64,000 bases of DNA from Tetradesmus obliquus. Lineage: Eukaryota; Chlorophyta; Chlorophyceae; Sphaeropleales; Scenedesmaceae. The position numbers and the translations under genes are program-made. Shown here one piece after another: positions 41,612-54,700 of the stretch. The DNA is taken from assembly GCA_030272155.1 (NCBI GenBank), contig CP126205.1, positions 3,398,501 through 3,462,500 on the forward strand, in the 5' to 3' direction. The notes beneath the pieces were generated by a model. The model was not told the DNA's origin, did not search any database, and saw only the letters and a program-made list of their open reading frames with translations. How positions within the stretch are numbered: the stretch's first letter is position 1; each line of letters opens with the position of its first letter.

Positions 41612-44600
41612 TTACACATCCTGGCAGTTCCAGAAGGCCACTCCGCCCGCCTTGTCTGCCGTGACCAGCTGGAAGCAGTTGCCGCTCCAGCCAGCCGCCA
41701 CAGCCGCCTCCTTGTGGTGCTTCAGCTGGCTCACTGCCGCAGCGCTGCCAGGCGCTGCCTGCAGGTCCCACACAAACACCTGCAGCAAAAATGCAGCCAG
41801 TTGAGACAGAGCCGAGTGCTTAGTGCATGCAACATTGCAGCGAAGCATTTGCAACCACTGGCAGGGTGCTGTGGCTGCTGATCGCGAGGCAGGTAACAGC
41901 ACTTGTTGCTGAGCACAAGCAGAGCCCACCATCCAGCAGGCAATGCAAAGCACGCGCTGCACCTGTCGGCTCTGCAAGGGGGTCATCCATGCATCCTAGA
42001 CAGAGGTAGCAGCTTGCCGTTAGTTTCTGTGTGCCGCACCTGCCCATCTGCTGCTCCTGCCGCCACGAAGCGTGCATCCGCGCTCATCTCCGCGTGGCAC
42101 TTGCCCCGGCCCATGCTGCCGATGTGGCCGATGGTGAAGTGGGGCGCCTTGAGCACCTGCAGCGGCAGCAGCAACAGAGGGCAGCAAGCCAGGGCCAGCC
42201 AGCATGTTCACATGCATCAGCAAGAACACCACGCATGCGCAGCGGCAACACACAGAGATGCGTACACGCCCTACACTGCCGCTCACACCCGCACCGTGCC
42301 AGCTGCTGCGGGTCCCACAGCACCGCAAACAAGCAGTGCACTGGTGCATGCGTCATCTCTGATCACTGCGTGCGCACCTGCAGCGTGCCCAGCAGCCGGA
42401 AGCCCCACACCCGCACACGAGCACACAAGCGCACTAATGCGTGTATGATGAATCGCTGATGCGTGCATCTCTCAACGCTGCCGTACTGCCGTGCGCACCT
42501 GCAGCGTGCCGAGCTGCCTGAAGTCCCACAGCCGCAGCTGGTTGTCCTTGGAGGCGGTCAGCAGCCGGTCTGCATGCGGCGTGGGGCTCAGGCACAGGAT
42601 GGCCTGGCTGTGGTCGCGCACCTGCAGCAGGAGCACAGAGGACACAGGTAACAGCAACAGCACCTGAGCCCAGCACTCACAGGACATGGGAAGCATAGAG
42701 AGAGTGGCAGAGAGAGTGGCAGAGAGAGTCTTGTATTTTTGCGTATCTGCAAATGTATTTCATCATGTCGTCCGTCTTTGCTGGCTTTCACTGCCCCAGT
42801 CACTTGTTCTGGGAAAGCTCTGCACCGGCACTGCCAGCTGCTGCTGGAAGCTTCTGGTGGGCGCATCTTGCATTCGTGCACGCAGGAGTTCGTGCATTAC
42901 TGACCCGTCAATTTACTTTTATAGCATATATATGTATATATGCTTGCCGCTGATAATCAGATCGAGGAGGCAGACCGGAGACAGTCGCAGTGCGCAGTTT
43001 CTGAGGTCGAGTTACTCGGGCCTGCAACATTCCATCATGTATCATTCAACAAGGCACTGGGCTCAAGCGGCAACTCTGTTGCTGCAGCGCAACGACAGAG
43101 TGGGACCGGCATGCATTTCAGCGTCTCATGCTGGAGCTCCGCCCTTGCCTCACCCAGGTGGCCACCTTGCTGACACCACAGACGTCTGCTGATAATGGTA
43201 GAATGGCAGCACCTTGCGGTGTGCATCTGGCCAAATATGCTTAGCAGCAGCAATGGCTGCAAAACCCTGTGACTGTAAAACCAGCAGATCTCTGCTGCAT
43301 TCAAACACTGACAGCAGCTGCTGCCAGGCAACAAGTGTGCTGCAGCCAGCATTTGACATGCAGAGAGCCAACTGTAAAACCAGTCACATATGCTGAAGGT
43401 AAAACCATAATCAATCTTGTAAATATTCATAAACAGTATGTGGCATGTTGATTCCCATCAGGTGCAGCAGCAGCAGTCTGCTACCGCTGCTGCTGCCCTT
43501 TCCTGTAAGCATTTAATGTAATTAGATTTGATCTCCCTCTGCCCCTGGCCAGTGCATCTGGCCTGGAGAGAGAGAGAGGGAGAGAGAGGCCCACCGTCCA
43601 CCCCTCCTGGCAACAAACCGGCGAGCAGTCAGGTGCTGCTGCCTCACACACATACACTGCACTGTCAGTGCTCATGCACCATGTGTGAAGATCAGACAGC
43701 AGCCACTGAGCCACCAGCAGGTAGGCCAGGAGTCTGCTGCTGATACTGCACAGCTGTGCACATCACGTATCATCAGATTCAAGTTGCACCAGCCATCCCA
43801 TATCCTAAACAATCATTCTTCACCGCCGACTGCACACAAAGCCATCATATCACAGCAGCCCTCAGCCAGCCATGCACCATCCAATTATCACTTGGCGTGC
43901 GTTGATGGCTGTTGGCTTTAGCTGCTGCTCATAGCTCCATGTGAGCTGGTATTCGGGCAGTGCGTTTAGCAGTACTGGTTGCAGTTGGGCTATGATCACC
44001 TCATGCAGCATCTGCATCGGGTGTGCATGCTCCAAACAGCGTGATATGTACCGCGCTTTGATTGTCGCTGGCCTGCTGCTGGTGCGTTCAATTGCCACAT
44101 AATTCCTGCCCAGAGCACTCACTTCAAGCGTACGCCTGTTCAGCTCCTGCTGCCCCTGCTGCTCCTCCTGCTCAACGCCATCCTCGCCAAGCTGCTGCAG
44201 ATCCTCGTTGTTCGCCATGCTTCGTGGCTGGTGTAGACGACAATGCTCCTGAGGGGGCAGTCAGCTAATGCGGTGCAGTGCATCAGCTGGTTACTGGCAA
44301 GGCCGAAGCAAGTGGTGCCATACACATGCCCGCATACAGCTGAAGGTCAGCATAGTTCAAGAAACTGCGTGTTATAGCTGAGGGGCTGTCATAGGATCTG
44401 CCCTATTGGGCTTTACATCTGTCAAATGTCATATGCCAGAGGATCACAGCAGCCCTGCCAGCATTGCTGTGCTAGTGTTACATCTGCTGTAACAGCGCAG
44501 TACTGTAACCCCTGCAAGCCATTCTGGAGTTGTCATGAATGTATAAGGCTTTAAGCCAGCTCATTCCTTGATCAATGCTTGTGGGATCCACAGTCATTGA

Positions 44601-47531
44601 AGGCAAGGCTAAGCTAAGTTCAAACCAGAGGCAAGCAAGACCGCACCTTCGCCAAGCGGCTTCCAGGCCTTCCTGCCTAACCCCGAAGAGAGAGTGGCAG
44701 AGAGAGTCTTGTATTTTTGCGTATCTGCAAATGTATTTCATCATGTCGTCCGTCTTTGCTGGCTTTCACTGCCCCAGTCACTTGTTCTGGGAAAGCTCTG
44801 CACCGGCACTGCCAGCTGCTGCTGGAAGCTTCTGGTGGGCGCATCTTGCATTCGTGCACGCAGGAGTTCGTGCATTACTGACCCGTCAATTTACTTTTAT
44901 AGCATATATATGTATATATGCTTGCCGCTGATAATCAGATCGAGGAGGCAGACCGGAGACAGTCGCAGTGCGCAGTTTCTGAGGTCGAGTTACTCGGGCC
45001 TGCAACATTCCATCATGTATCATTCAACAAGGCACTGGGCTCAAGCGGCAACTCTGTTGCTGCAGCGCAACGACAGAGTGGGACCGGCATGCATTTCAGC
45101 GTCTCATGCTGGAGCTCCGCCCTTGCCTCACCCAGGTGGCCACCTTGCTGACACCACAGACGTCTGCTGATAATGGTAGAATGGCAGCACCTTGCGGTGT
45201 GCATCTGGCCAAATATGCTTAGCAGCAGCAATGGCTGCAAAACCCTGTGACTGTAAAACCAGCAGATCTCTGCTGCATTCAAACACTGACAGCAGCTGCT
45301 GCCAGGCAACAAGTGTGCTGCAGCCAGCATTTGACATGCAGAGAGCCAACTGTAAAACCAGTCACATATGCTGAAGGTAAAACCATAATCAATCTTGTAA
45401 ATATTCATAAACAGTATGTGGCATGTTGATTCCCATCAGGTGCAGCAGCAGCAGTCTGCTACCGCTGCTGCTGCCCTTTCCTGTAAGCATTTAATGTAAT
45501 TAGATTTGATCTCCCTCTGCCCCTGGCCAGTGCATCTGGCCTGGAGAGAGAGAGAGGGAGAGAGAGGCCCACCGTCCACCCCTCCTGGCAACAAACCGGC
45601 GAGCAGTCAGGTGCTGCTGCCTCACACACATACACTGCACTGTCAGTGCTCATGCACCATGTGTGAAGATCAGACAGCAGCCACTGAGCCACCAGCAGGT
45701 AGGCCAGGAGTCTGCTGCTGATACTGCACAGCTGTGCACATCACGTATCATCAGATTCAAGTTGCACCAGCCATCCCATATCCTAAACAATCATTCTTCA
45801 CCGCCGACTGCACACAAAGCCATCATATCACAGCAGCCCTCAGCCAGCCATGCACCATCCAATTATCACTTGGCGTGCGTTGATGGCTGTTGGCTTTAGC
45901 TGCTGCTCATAGCTCCATGTGAGCTGGTATTCGGGCAGTGCGTTTAGCAGTACTGGTTGCAGTTGGGCTATGATCACCTCATGCAGCATCTGCATCGGGT
46001 GTGCATGCTCCAAACAGCGTGATATGTACCGCGCTTTGATTGTCGCTGGCCTGCTGCTGGTGCGTTCAATTGCCACATAATTCCTGCCCAGAGCACTCAC
46101 TTCAAGCGTACGCCTGTTCAGCTCCTGCTGCCCCTGCTGCTCCTCCTGCTCAACGCCATCCTCGCCAAGCTGCTGCAGATCCTCGTTGTTCGCCATGCTT
46201 CGTGGCTGGTGTAGACGACAATGCTCCTGAGGGGGCAGTCAGCTAATGCGGTGCAGTGCATCAGCTGGTTACTGGCAAGGCCGAAGCAAGTGGTGCCATA
46301 CACATGCCCGCATACAGCTGAAGGTCAGCATAGTTCAAGAAACTGCGTGTTATAGCTGAGGGGCTGTCATAGGATCTGCCCTATTGGGCTTTACATCTGT
46401 CAAATGTCATATGCCAGAGGATCACAGCAGCCCTGCCAGCATTGCTGTGCTAGTGTTACATCTGCTGTAACAGCGCAGTACTGTAACCCCTGCAAGCCAT
46501 TCTGGAGTTGTCATGAATGTATAAGGCTTTAAGCCAGCTCATTCCTTGATCAATGCTTGTGGGATCCACAGTCATTGAAGGCAAGGCTAAGCTAAGTTCA
46601 AACCAGAGGCAAGCAAGACCGCACCTTCGCCAAGCGGCTTCCAGGCCTTCCTGCCTAACCCCGAAGAGAGAGTGGCAGAGAGAGTCTTGTATTTTTGCGT
46701 ATCTGCAAATGTATTTCATCATGTCGTCCGTCTTTGCTGGCTTTCACTGCCCCAGTCACTTGTTCTGGGAAAGCTCTGCACCGGCACTGCCAGCTGCTGC
46801 TGGAAGCTTCTGGTGGGCGCATCTTGCATTCGTGCACGCAGGAGTTCGTGCATTACTGACCCGTCAATTTACTTTTATAGCATATATATGTATATATGCT
46901 TGCCGCTGATAATCAGATCGAGGAGGCAGACCGGAGACAGTCGCAGTGCGCAGTTTCTGAGGTCGAGTTACTCGGGCCTGCAACATTCCATCATGTATCA
47001 TTCAACAAGGCACTGGGCTCAAGCGGCAACTCTGTTGCTGCAGCGCAACGACAGAGTGGGACCGGCATGCATTTCAGCGTCTCATGCTGGAGCTCCGCCC
47101 TTGCCTCACCCAGGTGGCCACCTTGCTGACACCACAGACGTCTGCTGATAATGGTAGAATGGCAGCACCTTGCGGTGTGCATCTGGCCAAATATGCTTAG
47201 CAGCAGCAATGGCTGCAAAACCCTGTGACTGTAAAACCAGCAGATCTCTGCTGCATTCAAACACTGACAGCAGCTGCTGCCAGGCAACAAGTGTGCTGCA
47301 GCCAGCATTTGACATGCAGAGAGCCAACTGTAAAACCAGTCACATATGCTGAAGGTAAAACCATAATCAATCTTGTAAATATTCATAAACAGTATGTGGC
47401 ATGTTGATTCCCATCAGGTGCAGCAGCAGCAGTCTGCTACCGCTGCTGCTGCCCTTTCCTGTAAGCATTTAATGTAATTAGATTTGATCTCCCTCTGCCC
47501 CTGGCCAGTGCATCTGGCCTGGAGAGAGAGA

Positions 47532-47563
<32 letters not shown>

Positions 47564-48657
47564 CAAATGCAGCAGTGCTGCAGCTATGACTGTGATGCAA
47601 GTGCACCAACAGCTAAGACACACAGATACAGCCTGCTGCATGCTGAAATAGTACAGGCTGCTAATTGAGTGGGGCCGTGCAGCCGGTTGCTGGCTCAGCA
47701 GAAGATGGTGAGCACAACAGCAGATGCAGCCATGTGTGGCTATTGCGGCACATGGTAAACACAAATAGCCTGACATTGCCAGACAATAGGCAGTGCTGCC
47801 ACGTCGTTGTCTAAGCCAGGGCTGCAGCCTTCAAGCAGAGAAGGTCTTGCACAATAATACCTCTGGCAGTGGCTGGCTGCCTGTCCTGCTGGAGTGCTGT
47901 GTGTGTTTAGGTTGGCACATGAAAACCGCACACACGCTGCTACTGGCATCGTGGCAAAAGAAAGCTGTCACTAAGCTGTGTGGGCTGCAGCTTCCATGCA
48001 GAGCACATTAAGCTATTGTGGCCTTACCTCGGCCGGTGGCTGGCTGCCTGCCCTGCCGGGTGCTGAGTGTGTTCATTCTGGCACATCTAAGCCTGTATGC
48101 AGAGAGAAGGCCTTGCACTGCCGCACCTCTGCCAGTGGCTGGCTGCCTGCCCTGCTCTGGCGCAGGTCCCACAGGCACAACGTGCCGTCAAGGTGGCCTG
48201 AGCGCAAGCAGAACACACACAAAGTGTGGTAAGGATCACCCAGCAGCACATGTGAATTCGTGCTTGCACATGTGGTGACAGCCAGGGAAAGGCACTTGCG
48301 TACCATTTGCTGCCGTCTGCCTCTGCATGGCGTGCAGGAGATGCTGCTGCATGTTGATGATGCTCAAGCTGGCCTGAGCGCAAGCACAGTGTGAAAGCAG
48401 TGAGGCAGAAACACATGTGCTTCTACTGAGTACAGCTGTATTTTCACAATGGCTGGTGCAGACCATGTTGCGTATAAGAACCAGCTGAAGGTGGCTGCTG
48501 CATGCGCAAGACAGGGATGCACAGCCGCTGCCTGCTTGGCGAGCCGCGCACGTACCAGTGACGAGTGTGCAGCCATCGCTGCTGAGGCACAGCGCTGTGG
48601 GCATCTTGGTGCAGGGCAGGCTGCGGCTGCTGTAGCCGCGCGTGAGGTCCCACACCT

Positions 48658-48721
<64 letters not shown>

Positions 48722-51700
48722 CAGCAGCAGCAGGCAAACATACATATGTTGTAAAGCGACTCCGCAGCTGCATGACCAGGCGTGCAACGTGACACTATGC
48801 AATGTGCACACATGCTCCAGATGTGCCTTGGTGATCTGTTGCTGTCTTGCCCCTTGATACTTTTGCAGCTGGCATCAGCTCCTGCACGCTGCCACTGCAT
48901 TTGGCGCTGCAACAAGCGCTGCTGGGCGCTCACCTTGAGGCACCTGTCCTCGCCTGCTGACACAGCCAGGCCCTCATCCAGGGGGCTGCAGGACACGCAG
49001 CTCACTGCGTTGGTGTGGCCAGTCAGCGTGTGCACCACCTGCAGCAGCGCGCGAGGAACAGCAGGCAATGTTATGCAGCAGGAGCAAGCGCAGTGTGTTC
49101 GGGGTGCTGGTGCCTGGGCAGCTGTGGGGTGGCAGGTGGCAGAGTACAATAATATAACATTTATGGCCGCAACTCTGCGTGAGGCGCATCAGCTCAGCCT
49201 GAGATGCGGCGTAACCGCCGTGATCATCATAGCAGTCCGTGCTGGTCAGCCGCTGGCACTGCCGCGATGGCGGCAGTGTCATCCGCAGCCGTGATGTGCC
49301 TGTTGCAGCTGGCCGCATGCGCTCAGCATTCGCTTTGCTTTACTTGTTACATTGCCTCGAAGTGCTGGAGTTTTGGCCCTGACAGCACATGGGCCTGGCT
49401 GCAGACCGTCGCAGTGTGTCCCATTGATTGTGTACTGCTGTACTTGACGTGACCAGGCAGTGCAGACGAGGCGAACAGTAGCCAGAATTGAGTCATAGAC
49501 CACACAATCGAGTTCAAAGTCATGCAGAGAGGTGGAACCAAAACCCTTGCAGGATCGATCACCGAATCAGCATGATAACGAGCGAATGAGCCAAGCACCT
49601 GCGGTTGGGTTCTGACAGTGACATTGATGCGGTCGTAAACTTCATGCAAGTTGTGGATATTGATCATTGTAGCTAGTCCGCAATTCACGGCGTCTTCTAC
49701 ATCCGGCTCTGCAGGTGTGTGCGATCTTCACCAGCACACACAATGCAGATAAGCCTCGGTTCATGCAGACGACGTATTGTGCAAACATGATATGTATGAA
49801 CGTTCTGTTTGTGCTGTTCTTAGCATCCAAACCTCTCTGGAACTGGCTGGAAGGCGTGTATCACCTTTCGACGGGTTCCTCGCTTCCAGCCCATAGTCTA
49901 TACCCTGCCATTCGGACGGCCAAACAAAAGACTAAGAACGTTTGAAAATGTCTGATCGTGCTTTGCGCCTGCAGGAATCACTTGGCAGCAAGGCCCTGCG
50001 ACGACCCTTTCACAGACGGCATCTTCCACCGATGAGGGCTGCCTACGCTGCTCTGGCAGCCGTGCTGCTGCTGGTCATCGCTTCCAGCCCCTCTGCTGCT
50101 GTTGACTGCGGGACAGAGCTGGGCAACGTGGAGTACATCTCGGGTTGCTCTGCCTGCTCAGCAGTAAATGTGACCTGGGGGGAAGGCCGCGGTGACAACC
50201 ACTCTGGCAAAAAGGCCAGTGCGCCCCTCTCCAACAAGAACAAGGAGCACGGCTGGGGCAGCAGCGGCTCCAAGCTGGTGGCCAACTGCACAGCATGCAA
50301 TGCCACCGCTTTCTTTGAGCTGAAGAGCAGGCCAGCCAGCGACAGCTCCTCCAGCAAGCCCTCCATGGGCCGCTGCGGTGAGTGGCAGCAGCAGCAGCAG
50401 CAGCAGCGCTCCCAGAACATAAGCTTGATGTTCCTGCTACGTAAGCAGGCTGCATGCCCAGCAATGGCAGCAGCAGCCAATGCAAGAAACACAGCAGCAG
50501 CAGCAGCAGCAGCAGCAGCATGATGCCTCGAGCATCCCTTGCATTGCCTCACCAACAGTCCGCACGTATACCTGCTGCTGCCCTTGCAGGCTGCATGGTT
50601 GGCTATGGCAAGAAGGTCACCGGCAACGTCACTGCCACCTGGGGCACCAAGACCAAGAGCATCCAAATCTTCGAGTGTGTCAAGTGCGGTCTAGACCAGG
50701 TCACGCTGAGCCCCAAAAACGGCATCGCCGCTGTCTTCGACAAGGTCGCCAACAAGTGGAGTGTAGTGCTCGTCAGCGGCATCAACAGCCGCGTCAAGGC
50801 GGCAAAGTATGGCCTCACATACCCTGTGACTGCAGACACCTTCAAACCATGGGGCAGCAAGGGCAGTGACGGCAAGGGCCGCGATGGCAAGGGCCGTGAT
50901 GGCAAGGGGCCTGGCAAGGGTGAGGGTGACAAGGGGCATGGCAAGAGCTGGGGGCCCTTCACCCCTGGCCAGTGCATCGACTGCCCCGGACGCAGCCAGA
51001 AGGAGGGCACTGCATGCGGTGAGTGGCGGGCTGTAACACTGTGTTATCAGCCTGAACTGTGACCACAGTAGCAGCAGCAGCAGCAGCAGAAGCAGCGGCA
51101 GCGATCTGTGGAGCCATGGCAGCGCTGCTCTGTTGGCTGCATGGTTGCTTTACTAAAGCAAGTAGGCGGTGAGAGGTACACTGCGGGCACACAGATTCAC
51201 CTGCATGCATCAAGCCCTGCATTGGTCTGTGCTGCTTGTTGGTGAGGTGACAATGAAGGGATGACAGGCGTTGCACCTCGTGTTGGCTAGGCCAGTCCAG
51301 TCAGCCTTAAAATGATGTTATGTTTCGTTGCAACAAAGTGGAAGCAAACAAGCTGACAATTGTTGCCCTGTTTGCTGCTGTTCCTGCAGTGAAAAAGCTG
51401 TGAAGGCTCCAGCTGGATGAAATCAGTTGAGAGCAGGGCCACAAATGTGCAGGTCGTGGCGTGGTGTGCTGCTCCCGGCTCAATGCATACCATCAAAGGG
51501 ATTCAGCAGGCTAGCAGGAGCTGCTGAGCAGAAGCTCACAGTCAAGATGAATTACTACTCAATGATCGATTACAACCATACTGAATGTGCAAGGAGCCAT
51601 TGGCGCAACATAAGGATGCAACAAGGAGATATTGGCGAATGCCGGAGCAGTGAGTCAGGATCTCAAGAGCAACACTTTGTTATGTTCAGCATGTCTCATC

Positions 51701-54700
51701 TTCTGTACAGCAGGCTGCAGCTCATTTGCAGGCCTGGCATGAGTCACAAAACACATCCACCAATACCTGCAGGGACTGTGGCAGTGCACTGCACTCCAAT
51801 GTTGCATATTAGGCATTGCAATGCACTGGCGTGTTTCTGCACAGAATGTATGTGCACAGACTATTGAATGCGGTGATGCATTACTGCTCTTGGCGCATGT
51901 ATTGCATGGACTTGAACTCAGTTTTGCCTGCTGACAGCTTATGCGGCAGCTGGAATTGATTTGCTATACTAGGTTGTTATGGCATTACAGACAGCCGCCA
52001 GTGACTGGCGTAGCAGCAGCTCGCTGCAGCAAGCCTTGAAGCTGGCAGCCAGCCCCAGGCTGAGGTAACTTACCTGAACAAGCCAGTCTGCCAGCCATCA
52101 CAGGTGGCGAGTCAGTGCCTGATGCTCATACGTCTGTGGTCTATGGCCAGACTCTCATTGTACTGCAATAAACTTTGCAGAGCAGCATACTCTGTAGCTG
52201 GCCTGGTGTCAGACACGCCTGCCATTGTTCAGAGCACAACAGACATGTTACGGACTCAGCAGCTGATACTAGCAGTCGTAAGACGTGGAGCGCACGCATA
52301 TGTGTCGTTTTGATGCAGAAGTTGTGCTACACTCGGCAGAAAAGGAGCAGAGGCAAGGGTTCTGCCCAGCATGCACAGGATGTAACAGCAGCTACTACTA
52401 TGCTTGCAGCTTAAAGGCCGCACGACAGCAGGTGTTGCCTGACAAGACGGGTAAGCACCATCACACTTTGCTTTTGATCCACCTACATTGTATTGGAGTT
52501 CGCACCGACGTGTGTAGGCACATCGCCAACTACAGGTGCAGAGCCCATGCTCGAACCGCCTCCTGCACTATCAAAATAGTTGGACCTGCACTGTGTGCAT
52601 TGGTCTTGAACATGAAACAGTGTCGGCTGCCGATCCTGCAGCACAGCCCCATAATGTATTGCCCCCGACTTGGGCGAGCTGGTTACACCTCACCTGCACC
52701 GGCTCTTACCCAGGTTGAAAGGAGTGAAACGAGACGACATGACAAAGCGTTGTGTTTGCACATGCAGGGGATCGACACCGCTCAGGATCACCGGTATCGG
52801 TCATTGAGCAGCGACATACGTCATGCGGTCTGCTGCAGTCGCTGTGGCAGCTGTGCTGCTGATAGCAGCTGCTGCGTACTGCGCTGATGCAGTGCAATGC
52901 GGCTCTTTGGGCAATTTGCCGCTGTCCGGCTGCCTGAAGTGCGAGCCTGCTACTGTCAACGTGACAGGCAGGGATGGCTGGCATGGCTGGAAGGGCAGGA
53001 GGCTGAGCCAAGATGCAACTGCTGCAAAGTTTGGTGGTAACCATGGTGGCAAAAAGCCGGGCAGTGGAGGCAGCTGGCCCCCAAAGAGCACAGAGAGCAG
53101 CATGACACTGCCAAACTGCACCGAGTGCGACAAGGCAAACGGCTTTGAGCCCATGCCGCCAATCACCAGCAGCAAGTGGGCCCATCCCAACCTTGGCCGC
53201 TGCGGTAAGTGCAGTGCAGCGGCAGCATGGCAGCACGACAGCAGCGGTTGCCCTGGCCAGCAGCACCAACATATGCAAGCTCCTCCCTTGGATACCCTAC
53301 ACACTTGTGAGTGCATTATGCCAGCAGCCCGCCAACACTGGCCATAACTAGGTGATGTGATGTGTGGCGCATGCAGGCTGCATCGACGGCTTTGGCGCAA
53401 AGCCCACAGAGAACGTGACCGTCACCTGGGGCGGTAAAACGCGCACCATGCCCAAATATTAATGCACCAAGTGCGGCGAGACGCAGGTCACACTCACTGC
53501 TGCCTCCGGCGTCATCCCTGTTTACAACAAAGCTGCAAACAAATGGTCCCTGGTGCTGATCAAGTCGCTGAACAGCCGCAGCAAGGCTGGCAGGTTTGGC
53601 CTGCCTTACCCCTTGAGCTTCCATAGCGTGTGGGGCAGCAAGAGCAGCGCAGGCAACCGCATGGCAACGCCAGACGGGCGTGGCGGGCGCGGCGGGGGCT
53701 GGAAGAAGGGGCCCGGCATGGGGCCGTACTTCCCGGGGCAGTGCATTGATTGCCCCGGCACCAGCAAAAAGGAGGGCGCTGCTTGCGGTGAGTGGCGGGC
53801 TGTGTTTCAAGAGTTGTTGCAGCAGCGGCCGCGGCAGCAGCAGCAGCAGCAGCAGCTCTAGCTGGGGAGTGCCAATTGCAGCACCAGCAGAGAAAGGAGG
53901 GTGCTGCTTGCTGTGAGCTGCAGGGTGTGCCACTGTAAGCTGCGAGTGTTGCAGCAGCAGCAGCAGCTGCAGCTGTGGAGTACCATTTGCAGCACCAGGT
54001 AGCAGAGGGGAGGGCGCTGCGTCTGCTGACAATCTGCCGGCTGCCTGCCTGCTGTTTGCCTGCCTGCCGCAATGTAGTCGGCTGATGCCGCAAGTCGCCT
54101 CTGCCCAGTTGATTGACTGTCGACTGTCAACTTAGAAAGCGTTGCGCTGTGGAACAGGCTAGCTGTACAACCCACATCAGGCGCTGAACAACAAAGCTCT
54201 GTTGTAGTTCAGGCTTCAGGTTTTGGTACATTGCGACTGTGATGTTGCTGGAAAACAGGATGGCTGCAGTGTGGACGCTTTGTTTATGATTGTTGAGAGT
54301 TGGTATCTAGGCATCACAGGTTGCCAGTCAAGGCTTGAATGAGATGACCATTTTTGTTGATCGGCCTGCATAGTTCAGACTGTACTGTCTGCTGTGCATG
54401 CTGTACCTGTGCCATGTGATACGTGCCTCATGCAAGGTCCCCTGTTACATACCCTGCTTTGATGGTGTACACAGGCAGATTTATTGATATATTGTTGTAC
54501 TAGCACATGAAACGGATGGCACTGTTCTCCTGACTGATGTTGCAGCATATCACAGCCAGCATCCTGCATGCTCATGCGCTACACAACAACCGTGCAGGAG
54601 AGCGGGCAGCTGCACAGCTGTGTTTGGTGTGCGTGCGCAGCTGAAAGCTGCTGCACCTGCTGACTAAGCAGATAGTATATGTGCATGTGTATTTGCGCAC

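Noticed and set aside
42686..43192. 168-codon + strand frame repeated in the tandem units
   Set aside because: Cys/Ser/His-rich with no ordered pattern and overlapping several other frames; I judged the minus-strand 118-codon frame the only protein-like one in the unit.
53460..53462. Reassignment of TAA to an amino acid, as in some ulvophyte algae
   Set aside because: ATG16 ends with TAA, FAD6, bZIP and subtilase 2 with TAG, and GLE1 and subtilase 1 with TGA, so the standard code applies.
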